The notes under the pieces are model-generated. The model saw only the letters and a program-made list of their open reading frames with translations. It ran no database searches and was not told the origin of the DNA. DNA of 6,638 nt from Ruminococcus sp. (GTDB lineage Bacteria > Bacillota > Clostridia > Oscillospirales > Ruminococcaceae), in NCBI GenBank assembly GCA_017544125.1, contig JAFYET010000109.1, positions 1 to 6,638 of the forward strand, read 5' to 3'. A program made the translations under genes and the position numbers. Shown here one piece after another: positions 1 to 6,574 of the stretch (its first letter is position 1; the number at the start of each line of letters is the position of its first letter).

Positions 1-465
1 ATTATAAACACCTTTTCGCTTTTGGAGGAGCTGGAGCTGTTTAAGCGCTTCAAGCCCGATGCGGTGCTTTACGATGTGCTGGGCGACGTGGTCTGCGGCG
101 GCTTTGCAGCCCCTATAAGAGAGGGCTATGCCGAGCAGGTGCTGATAGTCACCTCGGGCGAGAAGATGGCTTTGTATGCTGCAAATAATATCTGGAGCGC
201 TGTTAAGAACTTTGAAGACAGGAGCTACGCCAAGGTGCGTGGCGTTATACTCAACCGCCGAAACGTGCTTGACGAGGAAGCCAAGGTGCGTGCCTTTGCA
301 GATAAAGCAGGCATTGAGATAACCGCTGACATTCCCCGCTCTGACGATATAACAAGGTATGAAGATATGGGGCTGACTGCCGTTGAGGGCGACCCCGATT
401 GTGAAGTTTCAAGGCGCTTTATCGCCCTTGCAAAAACGCTTATAGAGGAAGATGAGAAAAAATGA
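1..465 (+). CDS. NifH-like nitrogenase reductase ATPase (5' partial)
   Basis: Partial gene: the frame is open from base 1, so the start and the N-terminal P-loop lie outside the window. The visible 154 residues are the C-terminal part of a NifH/BchL/CfbC-type iron protein, which hydrolyses MgATP and passes electrons from a [4Fe-4S] cluster to a component-1 partner. Seen directly: the switch II motif [11 protein letters not shown] at visible residues 25-35, with Cys32 matching the second cluster ligand of NifH (Cys132 in Azotobacter numbering), followed by the family signature [12 protein letters not shown]. The later part ([19 protein letters not shown]) is family-like but differs from true nitrogenase NifH, fitting the divergent nitrogenase-like groups. 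The first cluster cysteine is not visible. The gene overlaps the next one by ATGA, so the two are probably translationally coupled. The TTG at 22 is internal, not a start. Family membership is secure; the electron acceptor is inferred from position. Confidence 0.93.
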   Translation: MINTFSLLEELELFKRFKPDAVLYDVLGDVVCGGFAAPIREGYAEQVLIVTSGEKMALYAANNIWSAVKNFEDRSYAKVRGVILNRRNVLDEEAKVRAFADKAGIEITADIPRSDDITRYEDMGLTAVEGDPDCEVSRRFIALAKTLIEEDEKK

Positions 466-1760
466 CCGAGGCTTTTTTTGTAACAGCTGCCGAGCTTGCA
501 TACAGGGGCTTTGACGACCTGCCCCGTGAGCTTGATTCATCAAAGCATATGATATACTCTTCCCCTGCGACACTTGATTTTAACTCACCCGGCGCTAAGG
601 GCTTCGGTGTCAAGAGGGCAGGGCTTGTGATACCGGGCAGCGTTATGCTGCTTATAGCCCCCGGCTGCTGCGGGCGCAATACCGCACTGCTTAGTGACTT
701 AGGGTATGACGAGAGGTTTTTCTACCTGATGCTCGATGATACTGATATTGTGACGGGGCGCTATGTAAACAAGATACCAAAAGCGTGTGAGGAGCTGCTT
801 GCAGAGCTTGACTACACCCCCTCGGTGATAATGCTTTGCTGCACCTGCGTTGATGCGCTGCTCGGTACAGATATGGAGCGTGTGTGCCGTGCCTGCTATG
901 ACAAAACGGGCGTTAAGGCTGCCCCTGCATATATGTATGCCCTCACCCGTGAAAAAAGGCTGCCGCCCATGGGGCTTGTGCGAAAGAGCATATACTCGCT
1001 CTTAGAGCCGCAAAAGCGCATATCGAATGAATGCAGCATACTGGGCTTTTTCTCGGCACTTGAAGATAATAACGAGATATACGCTTTGCTGCAAAGCGCA
1101 GGTATACGAAAGATACACGAGATAGGCAGATGTGAAACTTTTGAGGAATATAAGGAAATATCACGTGCTAATTTCAGCATAGTTTTAAACTCAGAAGCAA
1201 GAGCCGCAGCGCAGGATATGCAGGAGAGGCTTGGCATACCCTTTATCGAGCTGACAAGAATGTACCGACTTGACAAGATACATAACCAGTACCGCCTGCT
1301 CGGTGAAGCAATAGGTGCGGCGTTTGATGACAGCGTATATTTTGAGAGCGCAAAGGCGGTCATCGAGAGCTTTAAGGAAAAGCACGGCGAGGTGGTCTTT
1401 GCAGTTGGCGAGAGCCTTAATGCCGACAGCTTTGAGCTGGCACTGGCACTTTGCGAATACGGCTTCAAGGTCAGGGAGATATACGGCACTGTGGGCGAGC
1501 GAAACTTCGTGTTTGTCAAAAAGCTCGCAGAGATATCGCCCGAAACGAGGGTGTATTCAAACCTTTCACCCACGATGATGAATTATCAGCCCGACCCCTG
1601 CATACAGGCAGCAATCGGTGCTGATGCGTGCTATTACCATAAGGGCATTGTGGGCGTTGAGTTTAACAGCGAAGCCCAGCCCTTTGGCTACAGGGGCATA
1701 GAGCTTTTGTTTTCACAGCTTGATAAAGCGCTTGGTGAGAGAGGGGAGGCATACGTATGA
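462..1760 (+). CDS. Nitrogenase component 1-like subunit, NifD/NifE type
   Basis: A 432-residue cytoplasmic protein related by motif order to NifD, NifE, BchN and CfbD but shorter than NifD (about 480-500). APGCCGR (Cys69/70) fits the middle P-cluster position of NifD. DIVTGR (95-100) fits the NifD DIVFGG stretch. [15 protein letters not shown] (125-139) fits the third cysteine and IGDD region. There is no cysteine where NifD has Cys62. Around 241-265 the order matches the NifD Cys275 loop, but serine 244 stands at the ligand position, and the C-terminal [12 protein letters not shown] stretch (401-411) has no histidine for His442. A FeMo-cofactor of the usual kind is therefore unlikely. Extra cysteines (126, 127, 129, 142, 145) are a local oddity. 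It is expected to pair with the next gene and receive electrons from the NifH-like protein. The start at 462 has GAGGAAG ten bases upstream and overlaps the preceding stop. The substrate is unknown; the alignments are by eye. Confidence 0.85.
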   Translation: MTEAFFVTAAELAYRGFDDLPRELDSSKHMIYSSPATLDFNSPGAKGFGVKRAGLVIPGSVMLLIAPGCCGRNTALLSDLGYDERFFYLMLDDTDIVTGRYVNKIPKACEELLAELDYTPSVIMLCCTCVDALLGTDMERVCRACYDKTGVKAAPAYMYALTREKRLPPMGLVRKSIYSLLEPQKRISNECSILGFFSALEDNNEIYALLQSAGIRKIHEIGRCETFEEYKEISRANFSIVLNSEARAAAQDMQERLGIPFIELTRMYRLDKIHNQYRLLGEAIGAAFDDSVYFESAKAVIESFKEKHGEVVFAVGESLNADSFELALALCEYGFKVREIYGTVGERNFVFVKKLAEISPETRVYSNLSPTMMNYQPDPCIQAAIGADACYYHKGIVGVEFNSEAQPFGYRGIELLFSQLDKALGERGEAYV

Positions 1761-2782
1761 AAAAGCTGCTAAAGCATATATCCCCCTTAGCGCCTGATGA
1801 TTCGGGTGCCTGCTCGGTGCTTTACGAAATGGGCGGCATAACCGTTATCTGCGATGCAGGCGGCTGTGCAGGCAACGTCTGCGGCTTTGACGAGCCGAGG
1901 TGGTTTGAAAAGCGCTCGGCGCTCTTTTCCGCAGGGCTTCGTGATATGGACGCAATACTCGGGCGTGATGATATGCTCGTTAAAAAGCTCTCGCTCATAA
2001 CAGAGCAGATAGATGCGCCCTTTACTGCTATAGTCGGCACGCCCGTGCCTGCGGTCATTGCTACCGACCTTAAAGCCCTCGAGCGCATGAGCGAGAAAAA
2101 AACAGGGTTGCCCTGCATAGCGCTTAAGACCGACGGCACACGCCTTTATGACTACGGCGAGGAACTGGCATATTACAGGCTTTTTGACAGGTTTGCAGAG
2201 TATAAGCTGCCCGTAAAAAAAGGCAGGCTGGGCGTTCTTGGTGCGACCCCGCTCAACATCGGCGAAACTGACAGCAAAAGGCTGAAGGCGGCACTTTCCG
2301 ATAAATGGGAGGATGTTGTGTGCTTCGGTATGGACTCAGGGCTTGATGATGTAAAGCGTGTGAGCCAGTGCGAGCGGCTGCTTGTCATAGCGCCCTCGGG
2401 GTTAAAGGCAGCAAGGCTGATAAACGAGCGCTTTAACACACCGTACGATGTGGGCTTCCCGATGACCGATGAGCTGCCCGGGATATATGATAAAAAGATA
2501 CTGATAATACATCAGCAGTTTTACGCAAACGCCCTGCGTGAGCATTATGAGAGCTGCGGCTGCGATGTTACCGTTGGCAGCTTCTTTATGATGATACCCG
2601 AGTATATGAAAGCTAACGACATACACATCACCGAAGAGGACGAGCTTATTGAGCTTGCGCTTAACGGCGGGTTTGATGTGATACTTGCCGATGAAAGATT
2701 CAGGCTGATGCTGAAAGGCTTCGGCGGCAGCTTTATTGACCTGCGCCACTTTGCAGTAGGCGGCAGGCTCAACTTAGGATAA
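1757..2782 (+). CDS. Nitrogenase component 1-like subunit, NifK/NifN type
   Basis: A 341-residue protein, much shorter than NifK (over 450), with no signal peptide or membrane segment seen. The N-terminus carries Cys19, Cys32, Cys37 and Cys42; SGACSVLYEMGG and AGGCAGNVCGF match in spacing the NifK segments holding Cys70 and Cys95. The stretch GTPVPAVIATDL (94-105) aligns well with NifK TTCMAEVIGDDL, but proline 96 replaces the Cys153 ligand. The later blocks RLGVLGATPLNIGETD (157-172) and LLVIAPSGLKAARLINERF (208-226) fit the NifK/NifN/BchB fold. With the D-like partner this leaves about four conserved bridging cysteines, which suggests one [4Fe-4S]-type cluster instead of an eight-iron P-cluster; that is inference. 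The start is set by GAGGGGAGG seven bases upstream and an ATGA overlap with the preceding gene. Its stop is followed immediately by hypF, so the gene links the reductase to the maturation genes. Specific function unknown. Confidence 0.82.
   Translation: MKKLLKHISPLAPDDSGACSVLYEMGGITVICDAGGCAGNVCGFDEPRWFEKRSALFSAGLRDMDAILGRDDMLVKKLSLITEQIDAPFTAIVGTPVPAVIATDLKALERMSEKKTGLPCIALKTDGTRLYDYGEELAYYRLFDRFAEYKLPVKKGRLGVLGATPLNIGETDSKRLKAALSDKWEDVVCFGMDSGLDDVKRVSQCERLLVIAPSGLKAARLINERFNTPYDVGFPMTDELPGIYDKKILIIHQQFYANALREHYESCGCDVTVGSFFMMIPEYMKANDIHITEEDELIELALNGGFDVILADERFRLMLKGFGGSFIDLRHFAVGGRLNLG
2776..2779 (+). promoter_or_regulatory. RBS for hypF
   Basis: AGGA lies in the last codons of the NifK-like gene. 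The spacing is 3 bases to the ATG at 2783, 6 to 2786 and 9 to 2789, which favours one of the two downstream starts. Because the site sits just before the upstream stop, terminating ribosomes probably reinitiate on hypF. Confidence 0.55.
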
Positions 2783-5080
2783 ATGATGATGAAAACAGTA
2801 AACATACACCTTTTCGGCATTGTGCAGGGCGTGGGCTTTCGCCCGTTCGTTTCACGCACAGCCGACAGCTTCGGCATAAAGGGCACAGTTGCAAACAAGG
2901 GCTCATATGTCGAGATAATAGCTCAGGGCAGCGAAAGCGACATAGCCGCCTTTGAGCGTGAGATAAAAGAGCACCCGCCCGAGCGGGCAGTGATTCTCGG
3001 GCTTGAAAGCATAGAGCTTGACGATGCGCCCGTGTTTGAGGGCTTTGAGATAATCGAGAGCGAAAAGGAATACGGCGATATCTTCGTTTCCCCCGACATA
3101 GCCACTTGCGACAAGTGCAGACAGGAGCTTTTTGACAAGGGCAACAGGCGCTATCTCCACCCGTTTATAAACTGTACCCAGTGCGGCCCCAGGCTGACTA
3201 TACTTGATGCCATGCCCTATGACAGGGTGCGCACGAGCATGAAGAAATTCCCCATGTGCAAAGAGTGTGAGGAGGAGTATTATTCCCCCTTATCACGCCG
3301 CTATGATGCACAGCCCGTATGCTGCAACGAATGCGGCCCGCAGGTGTATATCATAGGCGAGGACACAAAGGGGCTTGCTGCCATAACAAAGGTGCGCCGT
3401 GCCATAATGGAGGGAAAGATAGCAGCTGTAAAGGGCATAGGCGGCTTTCACCTGTGCTGTGATGCTAAAAACGAGGCGGCGGTAATGCGGCTGAGAGAGC
3501 TCAAACACCGCCCCATGAAGCCATTTGCGGTGATGATGAAGGATATTGACACCGCAAGGCGTGAGTGTATAATAAAGCCCGGGCAGGAGCAGTATCTCAC
3601 AGGCTGGCAGAAGCCTATAATGTTGCTTGAAAAAAGAGACAGCCAGACGATCTGTGATATGATAGCACCCGACAACATAACGGTAGGCGTGATGCTTCCT
3701 TATGCGCCGGTGCAGATGCTTTTGTTTGACACCCCCGACGGGGTGGATATGACCGATTGCCTGGTCATGACCAGCGGCAATGCAAGGGGCGCACCTATCT
3801 GCCGTGATGATGAAAGCGCTGTAAAAGAGATAGGCTCGTTTTGCGATATAATACTCTCCCACGACAGGGATATACTCATTCGTGCTGATGACAGCGTGTG
3901 CGACTGGCTGTTTGATAAGCCCTATATGATAAGGCGCTCTCGTGGTTTTGCGCCGCTGCCCTTTATGCTCAAAGGCGCTGAGGGCGTGCAGGCGGTGTCT
4001 ATCGGCGGCGAGCTTAAAAACAGCTTCTGCGTTTTGAAAAACGGTATGCTCTACCTCTCGCCCTACATAGGCGATATGGCAGATGTGAGAACTGTAAAGG
4101 CGCTTGAAGAGTCCCTCTCCCGAATGACGGATATGCTCGAAGCGCAGCCTCAGGCTGTGGTGTGCGATAAGCACCCTATGTATAACTCCGTGACATTTGC
4201 CGAGGGCTATGCAAAAGACAAGGGGCTGCCGCTTATACAGATACAGCACCACTACGCCCATATACTTTCCTGCATGGCTGAAAACGGCTATGAGGGCAAG
4301 GTGATAGGCGTTAGCTTTGACGGCACAGGCTACGGCGATGATAAGACCGTCTGGGGCGGCGAGCTTTTTGTGTGCGATATGCAGGGCTATGAGCGTGCAG
4401 GCAGCATAAAGCCCTTTGTGCAGGTGGGCGGCGACCTTTCTGCCAAGGAGGGCTGGCGCATAGCAGTACAGCTGCTGCGTGCAGGCTTTGACGATGCGCA
4501 GGATATCTGCAAGCAGCTCTCACTCTGCGATGAAAAGACATTCAAGCTGCAAACGGCAATGGCAGACAATCACTTAAACGCCGTAAAGTCAACAAGCATG
4601 GGGCGTGTGTTCGATGCGGTGTCGGCAATCCTCGGCATAAGGCTTTCCTCCACATTCGAGGGTGAGGCTTCGACGGCGCTGATGTATGCAGCCGAGCTTT
4701 ACGAGCGTGCAAAGGGCGACAGCGACACCGACCTGCCCTGCGGATATGTTGATAACGAGGGTGTTATTTTGGACACCACTGCTCTTGTCTGTGAAATAGC
4801 AAAGCGCTATCTTGCAGGCGGCGACAGGGGAGAGCTGGCATACGGCTTCCACTTATCTATTGCAAAAATGATAGTGAAGGGCTGCACCGCCCTGCGTGAA
4901 AAGCACGGCATAAACACGACGGCACTCAGCGGCGGCGTTTTCCAGAATAGGCTGCTTACCCGCCTTGCAAAAGAGGGGTTAGAGAAAGCAGGCTTTGAGG
5001 TGCTGCTGCACTCGCTCGTTCCGCCCAATGACGGCGGCATTGCCCTCGGTCAGGCGGCATATGCGGCGTTTAACAGGTAA
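2783..5080 (+). CDS. hypF: HypF, carbamoyltransferase for hydrogenase maturation
   Basis: Full-length HypF of 765 residues. HypF uses carbamoyl phosphate and ATP to make carbamoyl-adenylate and loads the carbamoyl group on the C-terminal cysteine of HypE, where it becomes the cyanide ligand of Fe(CN)2CO. Domains in order: acylphosphatase-like (1-92) with GIVQGVGFRPF and likely catalytic Arg20 and Asn38; two zinc fingers of the C-X2-C-X18-C-X2-C form (Cys109, 112, 131, 134 and Cys159, 162, 181, 184); YrdC-like (about 195-385) with KHRPMKPFAVM and MTSGNARGAP; Kae1-like (about 405-765) with metal-site QHHYAH (488-493), SFDGTGYGDD, STSMGRVFDAVSAILGI, LSGGVFQNRLL and NDGGIALGQ. All known catalytic regions look intact. 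Three ATGs lie in tandem (2783, 2786, 2789). AGGA at 2776-2779 is better spaced for the second or third, so the real N-terminus may be MKTVNIHLFG. The last codons, Asn-Arg-stop, lie inside an intergenic repeat copy. There is no gap to the NifK-like gene. Confidence 0.97.
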   Translation: MMMKTVNIHLFGIVQGVGFRPFVSRTADSFGIKGTVANKGSYVEIIAQGSESDIAAFEREIKEHPPERAVILGLESIELDDAPVFEGFEIIESEKEYGDIFVSPDIATCDKCRQELFDKGNRRYLHPFINCTQCGPRLTILDAMPYDRVRTSMKKFPMCKECEEEYYSPLSRRYDAQPVCCNECGPQVYIIGEDTKGLAAITKVRRAIMEGKIAAVKGIGGFHLCCDAKNEAAVMRLRELKHRPMKPFAVMMKDIDTARRECIIKPGQEQYLTGWQKPIMLLEKRDSQTICDMIAPDNITVGVMLPYAPVQMLLFDTPDGVDMTDCLVMTSGNARGAPICRDDESAVKEIGSFCDIILSHDRDILIRADDSVCDWLFDKPYMIRRSRGFAPLPFMLKGAEGVQAVSIGGELKNSFCVLKNGMLYLSPYIGDMADVRTVKALEESLSRMTDMLEAQPQAVVCDKHPMYNSVTFAEGYAKDKGLPLIQIQHHYAHILSCMAENGYEGKVIGVSFDGTGYGDDKTVWGGELFVCDMQGYERAGSIKPFVQVGGDLSAKEGWRIAVQLLRAGFDDAQDICKQLSLCDEKTFKLQTAMADNHLNAVKSTSMGRVFDAVSAILGIRLSSTFEGEASTALMYAAELYERAKGDSDTDLPCGYVDNEGVILDTTALVCEIAKRYLAGGDRGELAYGFHLSIAKMIVKGCTALREKHGINTTALSGGVFQNRLLTRLAKEGLEKAGFEVLLHSLVPPNDGGIALGQAAYAAFNR

Positions 5081-5165
5081 CAGGTGAGGTATCGGCGCTA
5101 AGCGCCGATGATATGCCCACTCGGGCAGGAGCTGATTTTTGGAATAATAATTGTGCATTGTTGCA
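5073..5165. repeat. Palindromic intergenic repeat, copy 1 (short form)
   Basis: This segment shares three blocks, in the same order, with the copy after hypD. A 22-base identity at 5073-5094 (containing GGTAACAGGTGAGGTATCG) matches 6469-6490. ATGCCCACTCGGGC at 5113-5126 matches 6504-6517 with one change. ATAATTGTGCATT at 5147-5159 matches 6577-6589 exactly. Between the blocks it forms a near-perfect hairpin (5091-5109) and a smaller TGCCC/GGGCA hairpin (5114-5127). It lacks the right-hand GGGCGATA hairpin of copy 2, so it looks like an internally shortened or diverged copy. Its left end lies inside hypF and provides the stop codon; its right end runs up to the hypC ribosome binding site. No coding capacity is seen. 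It may be a small non-autonomous mobile repeat. Confidence 0.8.
5091..5109. other. Hairpin in repeat copy 1
   Basis: ATCGGCGCT and AGCGCCGAT form a perfect 9-base inverted repeat around a single A, giving a realistic 8-pair stem with a TAA loop. It lies 11 bases after the hypF stop. No T-run follows directly (the next T5 is at 5136-5140), so it is more likely an RNA stability or processing hairpin than an intrinsic terminator. Copy 2 carries a different core (TATCGCC/GGCGATA) at the same place, so pairing is kept while the sequence changes. Confidence 0.75.
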
Positions 5166-5174
5166 GAAAGGAAG
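5165..5174 (+). promoter_or_regulatory. RBS that fixes the hypC start
   Basis: AGAAAGGAAG lies 7 bases before the ATG at 5182 (9 from the AGGA core). It decides between that start and the in-frame ATG at 5113, which has no comparable site and falls inside the repeat. The site directly abuts the right end of repeat copy 1. Confidence 0.8.
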
Positions 5175-5181
5175 AATAAAT

Positions 5182-5391
5182 ATGTGTGTAGGTTTATCGG
5201 CAAAGGTAGTAAACGTTAAGGACGGCACGGCGCTTATTGATGCGGGCGGTGCTCAGAGAGAGGTCAGCGCAGGTGTGCTTGATGACCTCGAGCCGGGTGA
5301 TTATGTAATGGTACACGCAGGTGTTGCCATTGCAAAGATAACCGAAACTGACGAGCAGGAAGCTGCCGACGTAATGGGTGATATACTATGA
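5182..5391 (+). CDS. hypC: HypC/HypG-family maturation chaperone
   Basis: A 69-residue protein of usual HypC length. HypC binds HypD, holds the iron with its growing CN and CO ligands, and hands the Fe(CN)2CO unit to the hydrogenase large-subunit precursor. Seen: the N-terminus MCVGL, giving the essential Cys2 after Met removal; a small beta-barrel pattern; and YVMVHAGVAIAKI (41-53) with the conserved His45. One oddity is serine at residue 6, where the family pattern MC(I/L/V)(G/A)(I/L/V)P normally has proline. The start at 5182 is required to place cysteine second and has a good upstream ribosome binding site; the frame continues upstream to an ATG at 5113, but that would bury the cysteine and run through the repeat. 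The gene overlaps hypD by ATGA, as expected for proteins forming a HypC-HypD complex. The partner accepting the iron unit is not encoded in this window. Confidence 0.94.
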   Translation: MCVGLSAKVVNVKDGTALIDAGGAQREVSAGVLDDLEPGDYVMVHAGVAIAKITETDEQEAADVMGDIL

Positions 5392-6434
5392 ACGAACAGA
5401 TGATGAAAGCCCGTGAGATAATAACGGGCTATAAGGGCAGACCGCTTCGCATAATGGAGGTGTGCGGCACGCATACCCATGAGATATTCAGGCTGGGGCT
5501 TAGAAAGCTCGTCCCCGAGGGGATAGATATAATCTCCGGCCCCGGCTGCCCCGTGTGCGTCACGGCGGTGGGCTTTATTGACGAGGCTATATGGCTCGCA
5601 CTTGAAAAGGGCTGCATTATATGCACCTTCGGCGACCTTATAAAAGTTCCCGGCACAGAGATGTCCCTTGCGGGGGCGAGGGCAAAGGGCGCAGATGTAC
5701 GCCCTGTGTATTCGCCCCTCGATGCGGTGGCGCTCGCAAAGGAGAACCCCGACAAGCAGGTGGTCTTTTTAGCCGTAGGCTTTGAGACGACCACCCCCTC
5801 TGCCTGCCTTGCTGCAAAGACGGCAAAGGAGCAGGGGCTTGAAAACTTCTCGCTGTTAACAGCAAACAAGACGATGCCCAACGCTTACAATGCCCTTGTG
5901 GGCAGCGCTGATGCGTTTATATACCCGGGGCACGTTAACGCCATAACAGGCAACGCTGCCTGCATTAAGCTCTGCGAGGAAAAGGGCGTTTCGGGCGTTG
6001 TTGCGGGCTTTACGGCAAGCGAGCTTATGACGGCTCTGGCTGTGTGCATAAGGCTTTTGGAGAAGGGTGAGCCGTTTTTCAAAAACTGCTACCCCCGTGT
6101 GGTAAAGGACGAGGGCAACCCCGCCGCCATACGCATTATGGCTGAGGTCATGGAGCCCTGCGACAGCGAGTGGAGAGGCTTGGGTGTTATACCCATGTCC
6201 GGCATGAAGCTGAAAGCAGAGTATGCCGGCTTTGACGCAAGGCTCAAATACGCCATGCCCGAGATAAAGGGCAAGCCCAACCCTGCCTGCCGCTGCGGCG
6301 ATGTTTTGCAGGGCAAGTGCAAGCCCAGCGACTGCAAGGTGTTCGGCAAGGTATGCACACCGCTGCACCCCGTAGGTGCGTGCATGGTATCAGATGAGGG
6401 TGCTTGCTCGGCGTATTATCAGTACGCTGACTAA
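5388..6434 (+). CDS. hypD: HypD, Fe(CN)2CO assembly scaffold protein
   Basis: A 348-residue HypD, close to the normal family length. HypD is an iron-sulfur protein that, with HypC, carries the iron on which two cyanides (from HypE) and one CO are assembled. Motifs seen: MEVCGTHTHE (23-32) with Cys26; SGPGCPVCVT (50-59) with Cys54 and Cys57, the CPxC redox pair; GFETTTPS (131-138); YPGHVNAITG (179-188); and the C-terminal cysteine-rich [4Fe-4S] region from 301 on (Cys301, 303, 311, 316, 323, 332, 340). All signature cysteines I expect are present, so the protein should be active. The start overlaps the hypC stop, with a weak GGGTG site upstream, so translation is probably coupled to hypC. The stop codon is also the first base pairs of the next repeat copy. 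Confidence 0.97.
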   Translation: MNEQMMKAREIITGYKGRPLRIMEVCGTHTHEIFRLGLRKLVPEGIDIISGPGCPVCVTAVGFIDEAIWLALEKGCIICTFGDLIKVPGTEMSLAGARAKGADVRPVYSPLDAVALAKENPDKQVVFLAVGFETTTPSACLAAKTAKEQGLENFSLLTANKTMPNAYNALVGSADAFIYPGHVNAITGNAACIKLCEEKGVSGVVAGFTASELMTALAVCIRLLEKGEPFFKNCYPRVVKDEGNPAAIRIMAEVMEPCDSEWRGLGVIPMSGMKLKAEYAGFDARLKYAMPEIKGKPNPACRCGDVLQGKCKPSDCKVFGKVCTPLHPVGACMVSDEGACSAYYQYAD

Positions 6435-6449
6435 TGCATAAGCATTTTT
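6433..6449 (+). terminator. Weak terminator-like hairpin after hypD
   Basis: AATGC and GCATT form a 5-pair stem around ATAA, followed by TTT (five T in all at 6445-6449, two of them in the stem). The stem is short and AT-rich, so it would be a poor terminator alone. The same bases form the proposed left end of repeat copy 2, which may fully explain them. Confidence 0.3.
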
Positions 6450-6450
6450 A

Positions 6451-6478
6451 GGTAACAGGTAACAGGTTACAGGTAACA
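6451..6478. repeat. Tandem 7-base repeat GGTAACA x4
   Basis: Four head-to-tail units: GGTAACA, GGTAACA, GGTTACA (one change), GGTAACA, followed by a degenerate GGTGAGG. Copy 1 has only about one and a half units before the same GGTGAGG, so the unit number varies between the two elements. This fits slippage within the left part of the repeat. With no spacers between units it is not a CRISPR array. Confidence 0.9.
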
Positions 6479-6485
6479 GGTGAGG

Positions 6486-6502
6486 TATCGCCTGCGGCGA
6501 TA
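6486..6502. other. Left-arm hairpin of repeat copy 2
   Basis: TATCGCC, loop TGC, GGCGATA: a perfect 7-pair stem. It stands at the same position in the element as the 5091-5109 hairpin of copy 1. The weaker GCCC-ATTC-GGGC stem at 6506-6517, followed by TTTT, comes next and could act as a weak terminator in the plus direction. Confidence 0.75.
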
Positions 6503-6555
6503 GATGCCCATTCGGGCTTTTATTCCTAAGGACTTGCCTTAATGATATTAGAATC

Positions 6556-6574
6556 TATCGCCCGAAGGGCGATA
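6556..6574. other. Right-arm hairpin of repeat copy 2
   Basis: TATCGCCC, loop GAA, GGGCGATA: a perfect 8-pair, GC-rich stem and the most stable local hairpin in the window by eye. No T-run follows on either strand, so it is not a standard intrinsic terminator. It would protect an upstream transcript end or allow cruciform formation. It is the inverted counterpart of the left-arm hairpin. Confidence 0.8.

Noticed and set aside
22..465. A complete gene starting with TTG at 22
   Set aside because: The same frame is open to base 1 and family members need an N-terminal P-loop; the TTG is an internal leucine codon.
1..2782. A true nitrogen-fixing nifHDK operon
   Set aside because: The component-1 proteins are too short, the FeMo-cofactor Cys and His are missing by eye alignment, and P-cluster ligands are incomplete. 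No nifE, nifN or nifB is seen.
1..2782. Protochlorophyllide/chlorophyllide reductase, CfbCD or methylthio-alkane reductase
   Set aside because: The Hyp context and the likely Firmicute host do not fit photosynthesis or coenzyme F430 synthesis, and there are no sulfur-metabolism neighbours. They remain useful relatives for comparison, not a naming basis.
3293..4261. A long minus-strand open frame opposite hypF (322 residues)
   Set aside because: It lies entirely within the well-supported hypF gene, shows no recognisable motif, and its composition is as expected for an antisense shadow. The same holds for the other minus-strand frames.
5114..5140. Rho-independent terminator between hypF and hypC
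   Set aside because: The TGCCC/GGGCA stem is short and the T5 run starts 9 bases after it, so it does not have terminator geometry.
5113..5181. An N-terminal extension of HypC from the ATG at 5113
   Set aside because: It runs through the intergenic repeat, has no good ribosome binding site, and would bury the essential second-position cysteine.
6451..6486. A CRISPR array
   Set aside because: The units are 7 bases long, directly adjacent and without spacers, so this is a simple tandem repeat.
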